Shown: positions 35,842 to 47,728 of the stretch, in pieces
Layout: each line of letters starts with the position of its first letter
How positions within the stretch are numbered: the first letter of the stretch is position 1
Assembly: GCA_001949185.1 (NCBI GenBank)
Contig: BDGG01000002.1
Span: 1,209,481-1,273,480 of the forward strand
Source: Ramazzottius varieornatus
Lineage: Eukaryota; Tardigrada; Eutardigrada; Parachela; Ramazzottiidae
Direction: 5' to 3'
DNA: 64,000 nt
Program-made: the position numbers and the translations under genes
The notes under the pieces: generated by a model
What the model was told of the DNA's origin: nothing
Seen by the model: only the letters and a program-made list of their open reading frames with translations
The model's database searches: none

Positions 35842-37590
35842 TTACAAAGCGTACATCCGCATCTGTTCTTCCAAATCTTCGTTGTTCTGATCCCCAAACT
35901 TGTCTTTCTCCCGCTCCATCAGTTTGAAGATCTGCTCCAGTTGTTGTCTTCGGGTCCTGACATAAAAAGCAGACATGATTGAATCGATTGGACGTTCGTA
36001 AAAACATGCGGCAGTTTGGCATGCGAACCACGACGTTCGCTTTTCCGAGTGGCGCACGGTTGAAGGCAAAAAGACTGAGAATGTGCGCCACTTGGATAAC
36101 AATCTCGTTGTGTTTGTTTGGTAGTCTCCCATCTGATGATGCAAACAAATCCGGTGTTCCCTCGAAAGTTCTGCGCAGTCACATGACTGGCCCATAAATT
36201 AGGCCCCAGGTGATCGTGGTTCAGTCATCAAGGCCCGGGGATTATTTCATGGGCCCGTCATGTGACAGGCTCATAAAATACCCAGAACGTTCGAGGGAAC
36301 ACAGTATGTGGAAGAATACGTACTCGACTTCTTGTAAACGCTGTTTCTCGCTCAAACCTTTCTCCATTTCGCGGGTGGTGATTTTATTCTCAATCTTCTT
36401 CAGCTCGCCTGGAATATGCATGGCGAACTCCAACGGGTCTCGGCCCTTGGCCTTTTTGGAAGTACCGGTCAAAGCTGGCATGTCGTCCATGTAGTCAGCA
36501 TCCTCTTCCTCCGCACTGTCATGGTTGAGGTTGTTACCAATCACCTCGAGCTTTTCCCCACCCCGTTCGCGAATGCTTTTCTTAATCTGTAAAAGAACAC
36601 CCTTAATGCTGTAATACTTCATGAACTTCGCGAAACACGTCATCATACGCGCGAAACATCCCTTAGGGGTTGGTGGGGCAAAATTTTCGGACCGGGGTTC
36701 AACTGTACGCGTATGATGACGTGCTTCGCGAAGTTCATGAAGCACTACAGTATAATTTGAGTCCCATTTCCGTGCTGATACAAGGTTCGAGAAAAAAAGA
36801 ATCGATCTTCCGCCCGCCGGTACATGGTTTCACCCAGATCTTCATCCCAAGTGGGGCGGTTTTCATTGTTGATGGCTAGGAGTATGTGCCACAAGGGAAA
36901 GCTATCTTGCTGAGTTTCACGTGGCGCATGCTTCCAGCCAATCACGGTATAAAAGTGCGGCGCACGGAAAGATGTCCGACTAAAGTAACTGACTTCGTTG
37001 CCGACGCTCCAAATATCCCTAGCGAGGATATTTGAAACGGAAAACCCTGTGGGGGGAGTGCACCAGAAAGCGAGGCGGTGTGGGAAAGCGTAACAAAGTG
37101 GCATGCATGCAGGCAGGGAAGCAGCGGATTTCCTGACCTGATGAGCCAACTCTGCCATGGTGTTCCTCTCATCCCCACCATCCTTAGCCAAAGACTCCAT
37201 GATGGGGAAGGCCGTAGCGAGCTGATGATAATCGCGACCGTCAACGTTGCCAGTATCAAGCAAGGGACCGAACAGGTGATTGAAGGGGCAATTAGCCGGA
37301 CCAGCAACATGTTGTGGACGGGAAAGCGAGCTGTCTTCATTGTTTACCTTCTTCGCGTTAGTCTTATCGCCTTTCTTATCCTTCTTGCCCATTTTATCCT
37401 CCAGTTTCAGGTCCAGGCGTTTCATCCACTGGTCCGTAATGCGATCCATGTCGACATTGTCTTCTTCGTTACCGTCCTCGTACATGCGTCGTCCCTCGAG
37501 ACGACGCTTCCGTAGGAGATAAACGGAGCCCACAATCCCAGCCAGCAGAGTCACGACGATAATTGAGATGTTTGTCGATGTCAAGTACAT
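35842..37590 (-). CDS. MXRA7: MXRA7-like single-pass membrane protein
   Basis: Three exons: 37138-37590, 36324-36586 and 35842-35956, about 275 residues. The start is the ATG at 37590, which puts a signal-anchor TM right at the N terminus (ISIIVVTLLAGIVGSVYLL then RKRRLEGRR), the topology of vertebrate matrix-remodelling-associated protein 7. A charged linker follows, with an acidic stretch (AEEEDADYMDDMPAL). The C terminus matches the family closely: PGELKKIENKITTREMEK, LSEKQRLQEVE, then RRQQLEQIFKLMEREKDKFG and EDLEEQMRMYAL as the conserved coiled-coil end. The exon 1 donor (GTCAGG) is chosen by phase and is weak. The biochemical function of the family is not established. Introns 1 and 2 hold hairpin repeats. 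Confidence 0.75.
36044..36096. repeat. GTGGCGCACGC hairpin, MXRA7-like intron 2
   Basis: GAGTGGCGCACGGTTGAAGG...GAGAATGTGCGCCACTTGG; near-consensus. Confidence 0.8.
36150..36306. repeat. Palindromic element of the TGTTCCCTCGAA family, MXRA7-like intron 2
   Basis: The left arm TGTTCCCTCGAAAGTTCTG, CAGTCACATGACTGGCCCAT is mirrored by ATGGGCCCGTCATGTGACAG and GTTCGAGGGAACACAGTA. About 155 bp. A second copy is at 57253-57392. Confidence 0.75.
36592..36768. repeat. TACTGTA-family palindrome, MXRA7-like intron 1
   Basis: The arms GCTGTAATACTTCATGAAC + TTCGCGAAACACGTCATC and GATGACGTGCTTCGCGAAG + TTCATGAAGCACTACAGTA pair over about 50 bp. The loop includes AACATCCCTTAGGGGTT, which also occurs at the end of the longer repeat at 52270-52790. 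Confidence 0.8.
36845..36966. repeat. GTGGCGCACGC hairpin array, MXRA7-like intron 1
   Basis: AAGTGGGGCGGTTTTC...GAGTATGTGCCACAAGG, linker with GCTATCTTGCTGAGTTT, then ACGTGGCGCATGCTTCC...AAGTGCGGCGCACGG. Confidence 0.75.
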
Positions 37591-38657
37591 TCGGTTCGGT
37601 CGATAATAACGGACGTAGAGCCAGCTTGCCCACGAACTATACTCCCGAAAAATGTCCGAAGCCTGCAATGCAAGAAGAGAATAAGTGCAACAGCGTACAT
37701 ACCGTAGAGAAATACCGAAGAGAGTTGACCGTTGCTCAACCAGATCGTCCTTTCATTTGAAGTCGCCCAGTTATCCCCAAGGCTGACGCCAACATGTTCA
37801 GCCGAAAAGCACTGTTCGTTTTCCGAAAGACTGCGCATTATCCGAAGTCGTCATTCACTAGGTCACCGATAGCGATAAAATATAGGTATACTCCTACCAT
37901 TCTTTTGATGTCTTCCATCTTTTTCACTTTGCGCCCAACCAGCCTCGAGACAACGTCGGAGGGTAACAACGCCGTTTCCGAAAGAGTTTTCTCGCTATCG
38001 TCCGGCTAAAAAGAAACGGAATAATATCATCCGGAGTAAGGGTCAATATTACCCAACATGTTCAAATCCAATAAATAATATCGAAACAATTTTTCGCACG
38101 GAATGTTCCGGTCTTGCTGCGACGCTTCCGATGTAACACACGGAAATAACAAGAGCTTACTGGTTCAAAGAAAACCTAGGTCGGTGTTGAGAAGAGGATG
38201 CCACGGATCGATGATCGGCACTTGTCCCTTGAACGCTCGTGTTCAACGATGGGGCAGAGAGACCTGTGTTCCACCAATTTTCACAATCCACAGTATGATG
38301 ACTGCCAGATGCTGCGGGACTTACGAGCTTCTTGTTGTGGATCAAGGATCGATTCCAGTAATCACACTACATTCATCCCTTACGAGCGATCGATTCTATA
38401 GGTAAAGCGCCCACAAAGATCAGTAGAGTCAAAAAATCTGGAATTTCGAGATGTTGCACGGCGCTGTATACCGTACGGTACGTACCTTAGAGTTCGATTA
38501 TCGAGTGTCATATGCATCCCGCTAGATGGCGCTGCAGCATTTCGTTCTTCGTTGACTATCGAGGAGCTCTCTGGCTCTTGGACGCCTTTCCTACTATAGA
38601 TAGACCAAAATATTTCTTGTTAAAGCGTTAAAGTAAAAACTCGACCCCAGAGGAACC
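37591..38657. other. Gene-free stretch upstream of the MXRA7-like gene
   Basis: It presumably holds the 5' UTR and promoter of the MXRA7-like gene. Minus-strand frames near 38160-38345 have no motif I recognise. No repeats noted. Confidence 0.3.
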
Positions 38658-38945
38658 TTAAGAGCACATACGCAGCGTCGTGATCACTGAGCTGGAGTAC
38701 CCGCATGCCATGGTAAACTGCTTCCTGTAAAACATCGGAGGAAAACAACCAACACAAATTACTGTATGTACCGACATGTTTTTTTAACTAACCCGTGGAA
38801 TTGTGGACTCACAGATAAATATATTGAGGCACTTGGTCTTTGTTGGAGCCGGTTGCGTTTCCGTACTGCAGAGAATAACCTGTCGCTTTGTTTCGGTCTC
38901 GACGCAGGAACAGTCCAGGGTTAGCGTCTTGACCTTCCCCTAGTA
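38658..38945 (-). CDS. Possible last two exons of an unidentified minus-strand gene
   Basis: A minus frame after a CCCTACTAG acceptor reads QDANPGLFLRRDRNKATGY then SLQYGNATGSNKDQVPQYIYL, and ends at an ATTTATCT|GTGAGTCC donor (38813). The next segment, after GATGTTTTACAG (38724), continues in phase as KQFTMACGYSSSVITTLRMCS to a TAA at 38658. Just upstream (38946-39110) the minus strand also reads protein-like (VYNFKVAGEALVDWDP) but in a different frame without a clear splice, so the gene may be broken or mis-assembled. No family recognised. Confidence 0.35.
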
Positions 38946-39110
38946 GGGATCCCAGTCAACCAGAGCTTCGCCGGCCACTTTGAAGTTGTACACACCAGTA
39001 GAACAGATTTCAGGAAGTCTCTCCGTGACACCCAAGACTCTCCACCACAACCATAAACGGCCTTTATCAGATCCGCAACCTTGTCCGCCGGACACTTATC
39101 TTAACACCTC

Positions 39111-40412
39111 ACATACCCTCTGCTTCTCATCGCTCTTCTATAGTTATGTCGAAATCTCCAGATTACGTGATACGAGTAGTCTACTTTCCAAACAGCCGTC
39201 AAGTGGCGAATATCTCGTGTTTCCACGCTTTAAAAGTCGCCTGATTTCGAAAAACCTTTTCCACTGTCCACAGGTCCCGCGTCGCGACAGAATGTGGATA
39301 AATTTTTATTTAGACAGGGGATGACGCTTTTGCCGTATCCGAACAGCTTTTGGAAAGTTCCGCTAGATGTCGGACCTTCATAAACGAAGGTCAGGAACTT
39401 CATCAGAGAATTCAAACCCAACGAGGCTATCAAGCGGTGTCCAACTCTGACGCCGCTGGATGCGCAGCCGCCTCTCCAGCATTAATCACGAGCGGTTCCA
39501 TCGCTCAAAACCTTGGTGCTCACTCTTTTTCCTCTACCTCACCTCGAGCGAAGGATAGTTCCTTCCTGGAGAGTACGTCAAACGACGATAGATGCCGCAA
39601 AAGCAACAACCCTTCCGTGAAAGAACCAGATCTGCCAGACAAACACCGATTAAGCGATGGAAAAAAAGGCCTGGTCCGTAGTTTCTACTGGACCGTAATC
39701 TTTTGTCGCGCGTGTACGTGTTAATAGGCTGCTTGCGATTTCTCAGGGGGGCTCCGCACCGAAAACGAAATCGCACAGAAATGGAAATAGAAAATCGAAT
39801 CGACCCGCCCTCGAGCCAATCAGGCGCGACTTCTTGTCATTTCGATGCGATTTCGAATTTTCGTGCGTTTCCGCTCCCATCAAATTTTCGGAATTTCGAT
39901 GGGACCCCAAAATCGGACTTGCTTGGGGTCTTCGCCTCGAACATCAATTCCATTTTACGCTGAATCAGCTGATTGCTCGTAAGTATATGTTTACTTTATC
40001 TGTTCGATGTGGTTGCTTTAGGGACCTCACGAATCCCCCATCCACTGCTGCCAGTCCTTGCCATTAGAACAGACTGTCCTTCCAGCCACGAATGTAAAGT
40101 TCCGCAGTACACCACGTCAAGATCCGCGACCACCTGGGCCTCTATCCACTTTCTCGAAACTGAGCGACCAGGACCGGTCCGACTGGTTGCTACGGCGGCT
40201 CTGCATGCATCTGTAAATTAAATAAACTGTACCACTTTTACGCTCCACTGTGAAACTATCTTTTGTTTGTTCGCAGACAGACATTGTCATATTTGCCACT
40301 TGTAATTTGTAATATATAAGGAACATTTGCGGGTCACCTGCTCTGTTTCGCCCCACATGACTCTGCTGCTTCTACCTTCTGATTCGTCGAACAAATTTTG
40401 AGAAGAGGAGGA
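39111..40412. other. Gene-free stretch upstream of the first Ly6-type gene
   Basis: Near 39660-39720 there is GGCCTGGTCCGTAGTTTCTACTG..GCGTGTAC sequence resembling the right end of the CACGCACGA element family. The rest is unassigned; it would contain the Ly6 gene promoter. Confidence 0.3.
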
Positions 40413-43400
40413 ATGCGGGCGAGAGACTTATGCCTTGTGATATCTTTTCTACATTGTTTTTTCGTAATCGGCGAAGTTGCAGGCACTGACGATGTGGTGG
40501 ATGTGCGAGACGCTTTCCCACCGGGATGGAATCATTCTTGTTATCGGTGCAAATTACCGGAGGATGGTCAAGATTGCTTATCGGACGAACCTAGCCTTCT
40601 GGCGAAATTCATAGGCAATTGTTCAGGCGACCACGCGGGCTCAAAGACCATTGTTGCTTTCTGCATGATGTTTCTGCCAAAGGATCGCACTCCTGGGAAA
40701 AGTGGTAAGCGCTAGTGTTCACGTAAACTCGGTTTATTAACACTTTAAGCACGATCGTTTTCATGTTTGCAGAATACTACCGTCCTCTTTGTGTATACAG
40801 GAATTTTATTGGCTGGTACTGTGTTGCGGAGGCTGGTCTAACCAATAGGCAATTTTCGAAATTTAAAAATTCGGATAATTGGCAGGCCATGAACGCCAAA
40901 TCTCAAAAGGGAGAACTGGTCGTCTTGATTTTCTTCTGACCGCACTGATGACTACAAAATTTATCCCAGGCTCGACTTCGATAGATGAGACTGTCCCCAG
41001 TGCTCCAGTGTTTTTCTGAGCGAATACCGTGCACGTGTCTCGCGCGAAGAGACGAAACACCAAATTTCACCAAAACCACCCGAAACCATAGAAGAAATTT
41101 CCAGCGCGCTGGGGTTTTGCTGGTCATCAGTGTTGCTTTGGTGAGAAGACCGAGGTACATGCAAACAAAAAGACCCAGACCCGAAAGACCAAAAGCTAAA
41201 ACTGGGAGGTGAATTAAACTGAGTGATTGTACACAAGAAGGACGGTCGTACGCGGAGTGTTAATGTTTCAGTTGTGCTTCTCCCGCCGACGTGATCAGAC
41301 TCACTTCTTTCAGATCACTTTAAACGCGATTGCGAGTATGCATTGGCTGGAACGGTCAACGACCCAGAAACCAACATATCGAATCCTGGACCGTATAGGT
41401 ACAGTTGCTGTTTGTTGTTGGTTGTCCTTGCAATATGTGACATATGCATGTGTTTAGGTATAACTGGAAAGCAACAACAGGTATCGTCGACTAGCCAATG
41501 CTGTGCTCACGTTGAATCATTAGCACGAGTTGTAACTCATACGGGAAGTAACATTCAGTGCATGCGCTGCTCGAGTCGCGCTCGGTTACAATAGCTTATT
41601 CGACTCGAGTGACTAGCGCAAGTGCGATTCGGCTCTGAGTTCGGTGAACGTGTCAGCGTTGTATTTGGTCTCCCAATTTTAGTTACAGCTTCACTGCAGA
41701 GTTCAGTCTCACGGTATACATTCAATTCGGACGATTCAGTTTAACTCCCGGATAATTTAGTTTTCCTCTCGCTCGAAGGCATTGTACTCCCTTGCTACCG
41801 TGGGAAAAAAGGCACGTTTTGCCAATAATTAGCCCTTTTGCGACGATAGTTCGACTATGATGACCTAATTTTACAGTCACAGGGATAAGCGGTGCTACGC
41901 TGTTTGAAGCCCTACTGCAATGGGTATTTGGCTGTGTTTCCGGTGCGCATTGCGCCGAATACGCCATGGCGTCGTCCGGTGTGATAGAGGTAAAGTTGTT
42001 CTGGTAGATCAGAGCAACTCGCACGGTTTTGTACGGATGCATTTCAAGTGCGGAGTTCTTCCTCGACTTGAGAAAAGAACGAGTTTGAGAAAAGCACGAG
42101 CTTTTCTCGAGGCGAGCCCTCGGTGCGGCAATGGGCCAATGGCCCACACAATGCTCGGACAGATTGCATCTTTGGTGAGAGCAGTGACAAGAAAATCACT
42201 TTCGCAGTGTTTGTAGTGAACTAGCGGTTTTCTGGCTGATCTGACCACACTTCACGTAATTGAACAACTAATTAGAAGTGGTGAGAGGAGCCCATTGACG
42301 GTGCATCAGTTAAGACCGGTAGTAAGATAAGCCGGTCGGTGGTGAGTGGAGCCCTCTCTAAATCCTAAATCCAGAGAGTGATATGTGGAGGCGGGGAGGG
42401 AAACCGAATTCCACGAGACTAAAACTAAAATGCGTGGACTGATATTGGAGATAAGTTCAGGTTTATACTCTGAAAAAAAAGAGCATGGGAAAGATGAAAC
42501 TCTATTGATTTAAATATGGTTCCAAAGTTTGTTATGGACAAAACTAAGCTCCATGTCACGAACGGGAAAAATGGCCATTTTTGGCCTAGTTTCTCACAGA
42601 GTAAACGATTCCTTCCAGGTCTGAAGTTTATACAGTAGACCATTGGTGATAGAGGTTTCTACATCAGCCGATTTGTTGCAAAACGCACGGGAAGTCCAGA
42701 AATCAATTCTTCCCCTAAAGTTGCTGAGTCAGCTTGTGACATCTCACTTCCGTCTACCATTGACGACAAAAACATTAAAACATGCCCAATCAAACGATCA
42801 AGAGAAGAGCACATGACCACAGGGCGGTACAATCAGAAGCGTTGATTTGACTTTACTGAAATCACAGCCGGAATCACAAGCCTCCCCAATCCACATCACC
42901 AGTTGGTTCGCAAACCGTTATTGAGCAACAAATGTTCTAATCGCTTTTCCATGGTACTGTACAGCTTCCTACACAGCTCAGGAGTTACGGGTTTCTCCCA
43001 CGCTTCATACAGTAAGAAGATTCAGTGCCCAGCTCCGAGATCGTCCGAAATACTGCCCGATCTTTGCCCAGATTACGTTCTCATCTCTCATTCTCCTTAC
43101 GGCGCTCACTACAGGCTTACTGGTTCTTTTCCCGCGTCCCATCCTGAAATTCAGACCACAAAGCATTCAAAGAGGTACAGTTCGAGATTTAAAGAGAAAA
43201 ATTTGCTGCAAGCTGAACACCTAGCTTCACCCGGAGTCAAATCAAGGCTTCTGATTGTACCGCCCTGTGGTCATGTGCTCTTCTCTTGATCGTTTGATTG
43301 GGCATGTTTTAATGTTTTTGTCGTCAATGGTAGACGGCGGGCCGTACGAGTTCGTACAAGACCAGCACTCCCAAAATAAAGTGCGATTATGGCAATCCAT

Positions 43401-45920
43401 ACGCGTGAAAATTTCCGATCATGCTTCTGAACTATCAATACACTATGTGGCTAATTGAATTACCAGACTGCTTTCAACGAGCGATCCCACCATGATTTTG
43501 GCTTTTGGTGAAAACCAGAGATTAACTGTGCCGTCACTAGCCCCACCTACGGTCGGTTTTGCCGACCCCAATTTCGGGTTTTCATCCCACAAAGCTCACG
43601 TGACTCGCTCGATGGCACCTTCAAGGAATACCTCTGCCTTTCGATTCTGATGGAAAAGTTGGGTATCACTAATGGTTTCTATAGACGAAAAGAGTTCGAA
43701 GTCGATCAGACATCTCTGGAAGACACCAGGCCAATAAAGGGCGTTTTTCCCGTTCGTGACATGGACAGCGTTGTTTCAATACTAGTCACTAGTGCTGGCA
43801 ATGATACAGTATACCGATATCGTATCGAAAATATCGATATGAAACTCGTATCGTATACTGCAATAAAATATTCGGCGATATCTTATCGCGCCATATTAAA
43901 ATATTCTCGATATATCGGTATTTTGCTGAACTACAAACTCGCCAGTCATATCTCGTTTACGGAAGACCATGGTTGATTTTGCGAGAGCTCCGCCGAAAAG
44001 GCTGGCCTTTCAGCGGAGCTTTAGAACAAATCATAGACAACTCGAGTCATCGTAGAAAGCTGTTCAGGCATTCTAAAGCCCTTAAATTGGGGCAAACTAT
44101 GGCAAGCCTGAGCTTATGGCGGCAGATCAAAGAAAAGTTTCTTGGCACCGAAAGTGGTTTCTACCATTATCAATTGTATTGATCGAAACAACACATGGAC
44201 CTCTGGTTGTAGACGCTAATACGATAATTCCATTCAAATACGGAGAAAAATTTTGAGAGAACTGGACAATTTAAAATTTCGTGAAACGATGTGTCATCTA
44301 ATCACCCCACTTTTCATCCACGAGTGGCTGGAAATTTATCCTGATATCCGCTTGTCTACTTCTCTACTTCTCTAGCTTGGAGGCTGGAAAATTAGATAAT
44401 TTTGAGTTTCATCTTCGTCGTTTTATCTTTTCAGTTGCACGTTCTTAAATTCGTGTTTCTCTCCTACGTCTTTCCATCTTCGATCATGTCTGTACCGCAG
44501 AGTATGATACCTTCGCGTCTAAAAGAAGGTCTGACATTCCTTGCGCTGGAAGCAGCAAAACACACTTTGTGGCGGCTGATCATCCGCAGCAGCGTCTCGA
44601 AAGCATCTCTTGACATCCGTACTTCTTGCCGCCGTCTGTCTTTATTTCAGCCTTGGCAGAATGTTGCTGAGGAAGTCCTTACTTTTCGAAACTTCCGTCC
44701 AAGGCTGTAGATGCCGCGTGGACGACAGTAGAATGCGAGGCGACGTAAGATCTAACACATCCTCCGCATTTGGTAGTTCCTCGTAGCTATCGCATAACAA
44801 AGGCATGGTCTCTTCAGCTACGATCAGGGTTGCCAGGTCTTTCATAACACGTTGTTCCTCTTTTTGGGAAAAAAATGATCTTACTTGCGATAAGAGCGGA
44901 ACAACTGAGACGAGCGATCGCTCGAAAACAAATACTGATAGCTGTAGGTTCAGAAATATCTGATGCATTCAGCTACCACAGAAGAGGAGAAATGATTGAT
45001 TGGTCGATCGCATATGAGGGAGGGGCAATCAACTTTTCAACTTCTCTTCTCCCAAAAATTTGCCCCATATTTGAATGGAACTAATGTAGTCTGAGTTTTA
45101 CATTCAAGCGGGTTTCTCAAGGAATATGTGAAACAATATCGTAGAAAAATATTCGTTCTGGTTAAGTCAAAGTTGTGGTCATGTGTGAAAACTTTTGGTA
45201 CACGCACGATGGGTAATTATCGGACAGTAAAAAATATGAGACAGGCGGAAACGATGGCAAAACGGAAAATCAACCGTAGAAAAGTGTCGAAAAGTGCAGT
45301 GGGATGCTTCTTGAACTTCGCGAACGCGAAGAGTTTACGGGGATGGTGACGCATACAGTACACGCTTACTGTGACGCAGTTCACGAAATTGAAGAAGCAT
45401 TACAGTATTACTGTGGATCGGAAATCAACTAATTATATCATGCCGCGTTGTGTTCGGCTTACCTCATTTTTATTCGATAGCCACACTTCCTTCCTTCACT
45501 ATCTTCACATGTCAGGTCGTTATAGGTCAGATTATTGCCTCTTATGTCAAGGGGCGGGTGGAGGAAAGTGATTGTGACAAAACCAAAGACCCAGAATGCA
45601 CTGCCGATGTTCGCTACCGTGGTTTCAAGCATATGTGTCAGTTACCCCTGTGTAATAAGTTGCCGCGTCTGGACATCCCAGCCTATCGATTTGATGCGTT
45701 CAATTCAACCGGGAACGAGACGATCGGCTGCTATTTGGGAACAAGTCCCTGTCCTACAGACGGCACCCCGTCGACCACGACCACAGCAGCAACAACAAGT
45801 TCGCTGTTGACGGCCTCCTTGACTTCCACCACAAGTACTGCTGCTACGTTCCCCATTACTTCGGTAACCGTTTTGGCAACCACACTCTGCGGCAATTTGC
45901 AATCGCATTCAGTGCTGTAA
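40413..45920 (+). CDS. Secreted or GPI-anchored Ly6/uPAR (three-finger) protein
   Basis: Two exons, 40413-40704 and 45526-45920, join in phase (KSG|QIIAS). An ATG at 40413 starts a signal peptide (LCLVISFLHCFFVIGEVAG). The mature part begins with the Ly6 opening CYRCKLPEDGQDCL and continues with NCSGDHAG..VAFCMM, a central segment SYVKGRVEESDCD, and the diagnostic end MCQLPLCNKL. Ten or so cysteines in Ly6 order suggest a three-finger fold, closest in layout to invertebrate quiver/sleepless-type proteins. After the domain comes a Thr/Ser-rich stalk (TTTTAATTSSLLTASL..) and a hydrophobic end, which would fit a GPI signal. The single intron is 4.8 kb and repeat-rich, so a missed small exon is possible. 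Confidence 0.72.
42750..43337. repeat. Foldback element with ~103-bp near-perfect arms
   Basis: The left arm CCGTCTACCATTGACGAC ... GGGCGGTACAATCAGAAGC (42750-42852) is the reverse complement of GCTTCTGATTGTACCGCCC ... GTCGTCAATGGTAGACGG (43235-43337), with one or two mismatches. The 380-bp centre has no recognisable gene. Confidence 0.85.
43979..44170. repeat. 192-bp dispersed repeat, copy 2
   Basis: Begins TTGCGAGAGCTCCGCCG and ends TTTCTACCATTA. Roughly 10 differences from copy 1 at 10524-10715, same orientation. Confidence 0.8.
44741..45421. repeat. Duplicated 0.68-kb segment, copy B (Ly6 intron)
   Basis: Collinear with 21240-21927 from CGACGTAAGATCTAAC to CTGTGGATCGG. It contains the left half of the CACGCACGA element (from about 45195) and the nested palindrome, but stops before the right half of that element. 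Confidence 0.9.
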
Positions 45921-47728
45921 CTACTTCGCGATCTTTATTCAAACCATCCTACACTGTCATCGCCGCAGCACAAGAGATTGGTCAGAAGCGACCTTCTGAA
46001 TATGTTGAGCACTTGAATGATTTAATCTTTCCAAATAATATGACGATATGATAATGCTTCACTATTTTATCGAAACGACTGGACGGTGCAGACCGGAAGT
46101 TGCGCTTTACTGAGTTTATGAAATGTTTTCGAAGCAGTCTATGCTTTTTTGACGTTGTAGGTTATCAACATGTGTTTTCATGCCTGGTACCGGTTATGAC
46201 ACATGCCCAGTGCTGTGCACAGAATATCAAGGAAGTAAGTGGGCGGGCTTAGCGCCCCGTGCAGGCCATGGATGTCTTTGACGTTCAACAATTACTGTGC
46301 GGCCCCCGCCAAGTTTGTGCAACTCAATTATAGGTCTTGTGAAAAATTCAGATCAAATTTTTCCCCCGAATCATTTTTCCTCCTAGCTTATGCCGCCTTT
46401 TTTGAGATGGGGGTTGCGTTTCCGTCGGGAACGGTCGTTTCGCAAACTCGATTTGAGCTGTTGGCGGTAACGAGAGTTCCCAACCATGAACCAATAATTT
46501 TCTACAGGTCTCCACGGTGAATCTCCAGAGACCAAATTGGCCGCAAATGATTAGCAAGAGTTTAGGATGTCTGATGAGACTGAACAGAATAATTTACTAT
46601 TCAATTTCGAAAGGCAACCGAACGTTTTGTCCAAAATTTTCGGGTTTAGCGGGAAACCATGATTATTTCAAAAATTTGGTTTCGGCGTAGAAATCGTGAG
46701 TGGACCTGAAACTGTGACTAGTCAGAAAGCCAGATAAGTTTACTTGCATCTGAACTGATTTTGAACGAAATACCTTTGGCCGAAGGACAGGAGCGATTTT
46801 TCGAAACTGCACGAACACTCGAAAAAGTTGTCAAAACTGACAAGTTCGACGCGGAGAGAACTATTCGGGAAAACGTCTTAGGCATCCTTCCACCCAAGCT
46901 CTATTTTCTAGTGATGACCAAGATGTTGTTCTGATATTGCAACCATCTGGTTTTACGGTAGAATGTCCCTGTACTTGCGTAGGTGTATGCGCATCGAAAT
47001 CTTCCCCTTTTTCCGACTTTAGATTTTGAAAAATCAGGGCTTAAGTATGATTAGTTCGATTGAATCACACAACAAGATTCTGGAAGGAGAAACATCGTAC
47101 TCGAAGAGCAAATGTTTTGGGACCACAAAACAAGACTCGGATGGGAAACGAATTTTTCATGAGGATGGGTACGGATGAATCTCATTCCGAGCGCCTGTGG
47201 TCGATCCCTCTCCGCGGTTGACGTTGAGTTTTGGTCGAAGACTTTTCCTTTCCTAGAAAGAATTTCCGGCTAAAAGTTAGCGCAGGGCATGTGTTATCAC
47301 AGAATAATGCAGCGAGAAAGATACGTGCTCACTGTCAGGAACCCAATTGTTTTTTAAAACTTGCACTAACTTGGCGCTGCCACTGTAAATCTGCCGCTGA
47401 TTGAAAGCCACAAAACTACCTTGCACGACGAGGGGACGCTATATCTAGCTGTCCCTGGCTCGATGCTAGAGGGGACGGGTGTCACCGCAGCAGGCTGGGG
47501 TTAACTTCAGGTTTAATCAAGAGCCCAACTCGAGACAATAAAACTTTTGTTCATAGTTTGGTCTGTTTTATCCATGAGTGTATGTTTGCGGTCACGTGAC
47601 CTCTGGCTCTCGTTCCCTATGGGGAATTCGGGAACGATCCAAGCAAGTGTTTTGTTCAGAACGAAATTTTGAGCAGATCTAACCGATTCGTTTTGGATGG
47701 ATGCGTGGACCACAAATAATCTCCCGTA
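45921..47728. other. Gene-free stretch
   Basis: No gene, RNA or repeat recognised between the Ly6 stop and the left end of the Tigger-like transposon. Confidence 0.3.

Larger units (their letters stand above)
40705..45525. other. 4.8-kb intron of the Ly6-type gene, repeat reservoir
   Basis: It contains a foldback element (42750-43337), the second 192-bp repeat (43979-44170), the second 0.68-kb duplicated segment (44741-45421), and a TATCGATA-rich stretch near 43800-43920. The remaining sequence (40710-42740) shows no gene. Other introns in this window are mostly 10-fold shorter. Confidence 0.6.

Noticed and set aside
37590-37668. A longer N terminus for the MXRA7-like protein starting at 37668
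   Set aside because: The codon at 37668 is not ATG. The ATG at 37590 places the membrane anchor at the N terminus as in the known family.
38980-39110. A possible Dicer/RNase III linker fragment on the minus strand (KVADLIKAVYG-like)
   Set aside because: The resemblance is to about ten residues, the frame breaks at once, and no RNase III signature follows.
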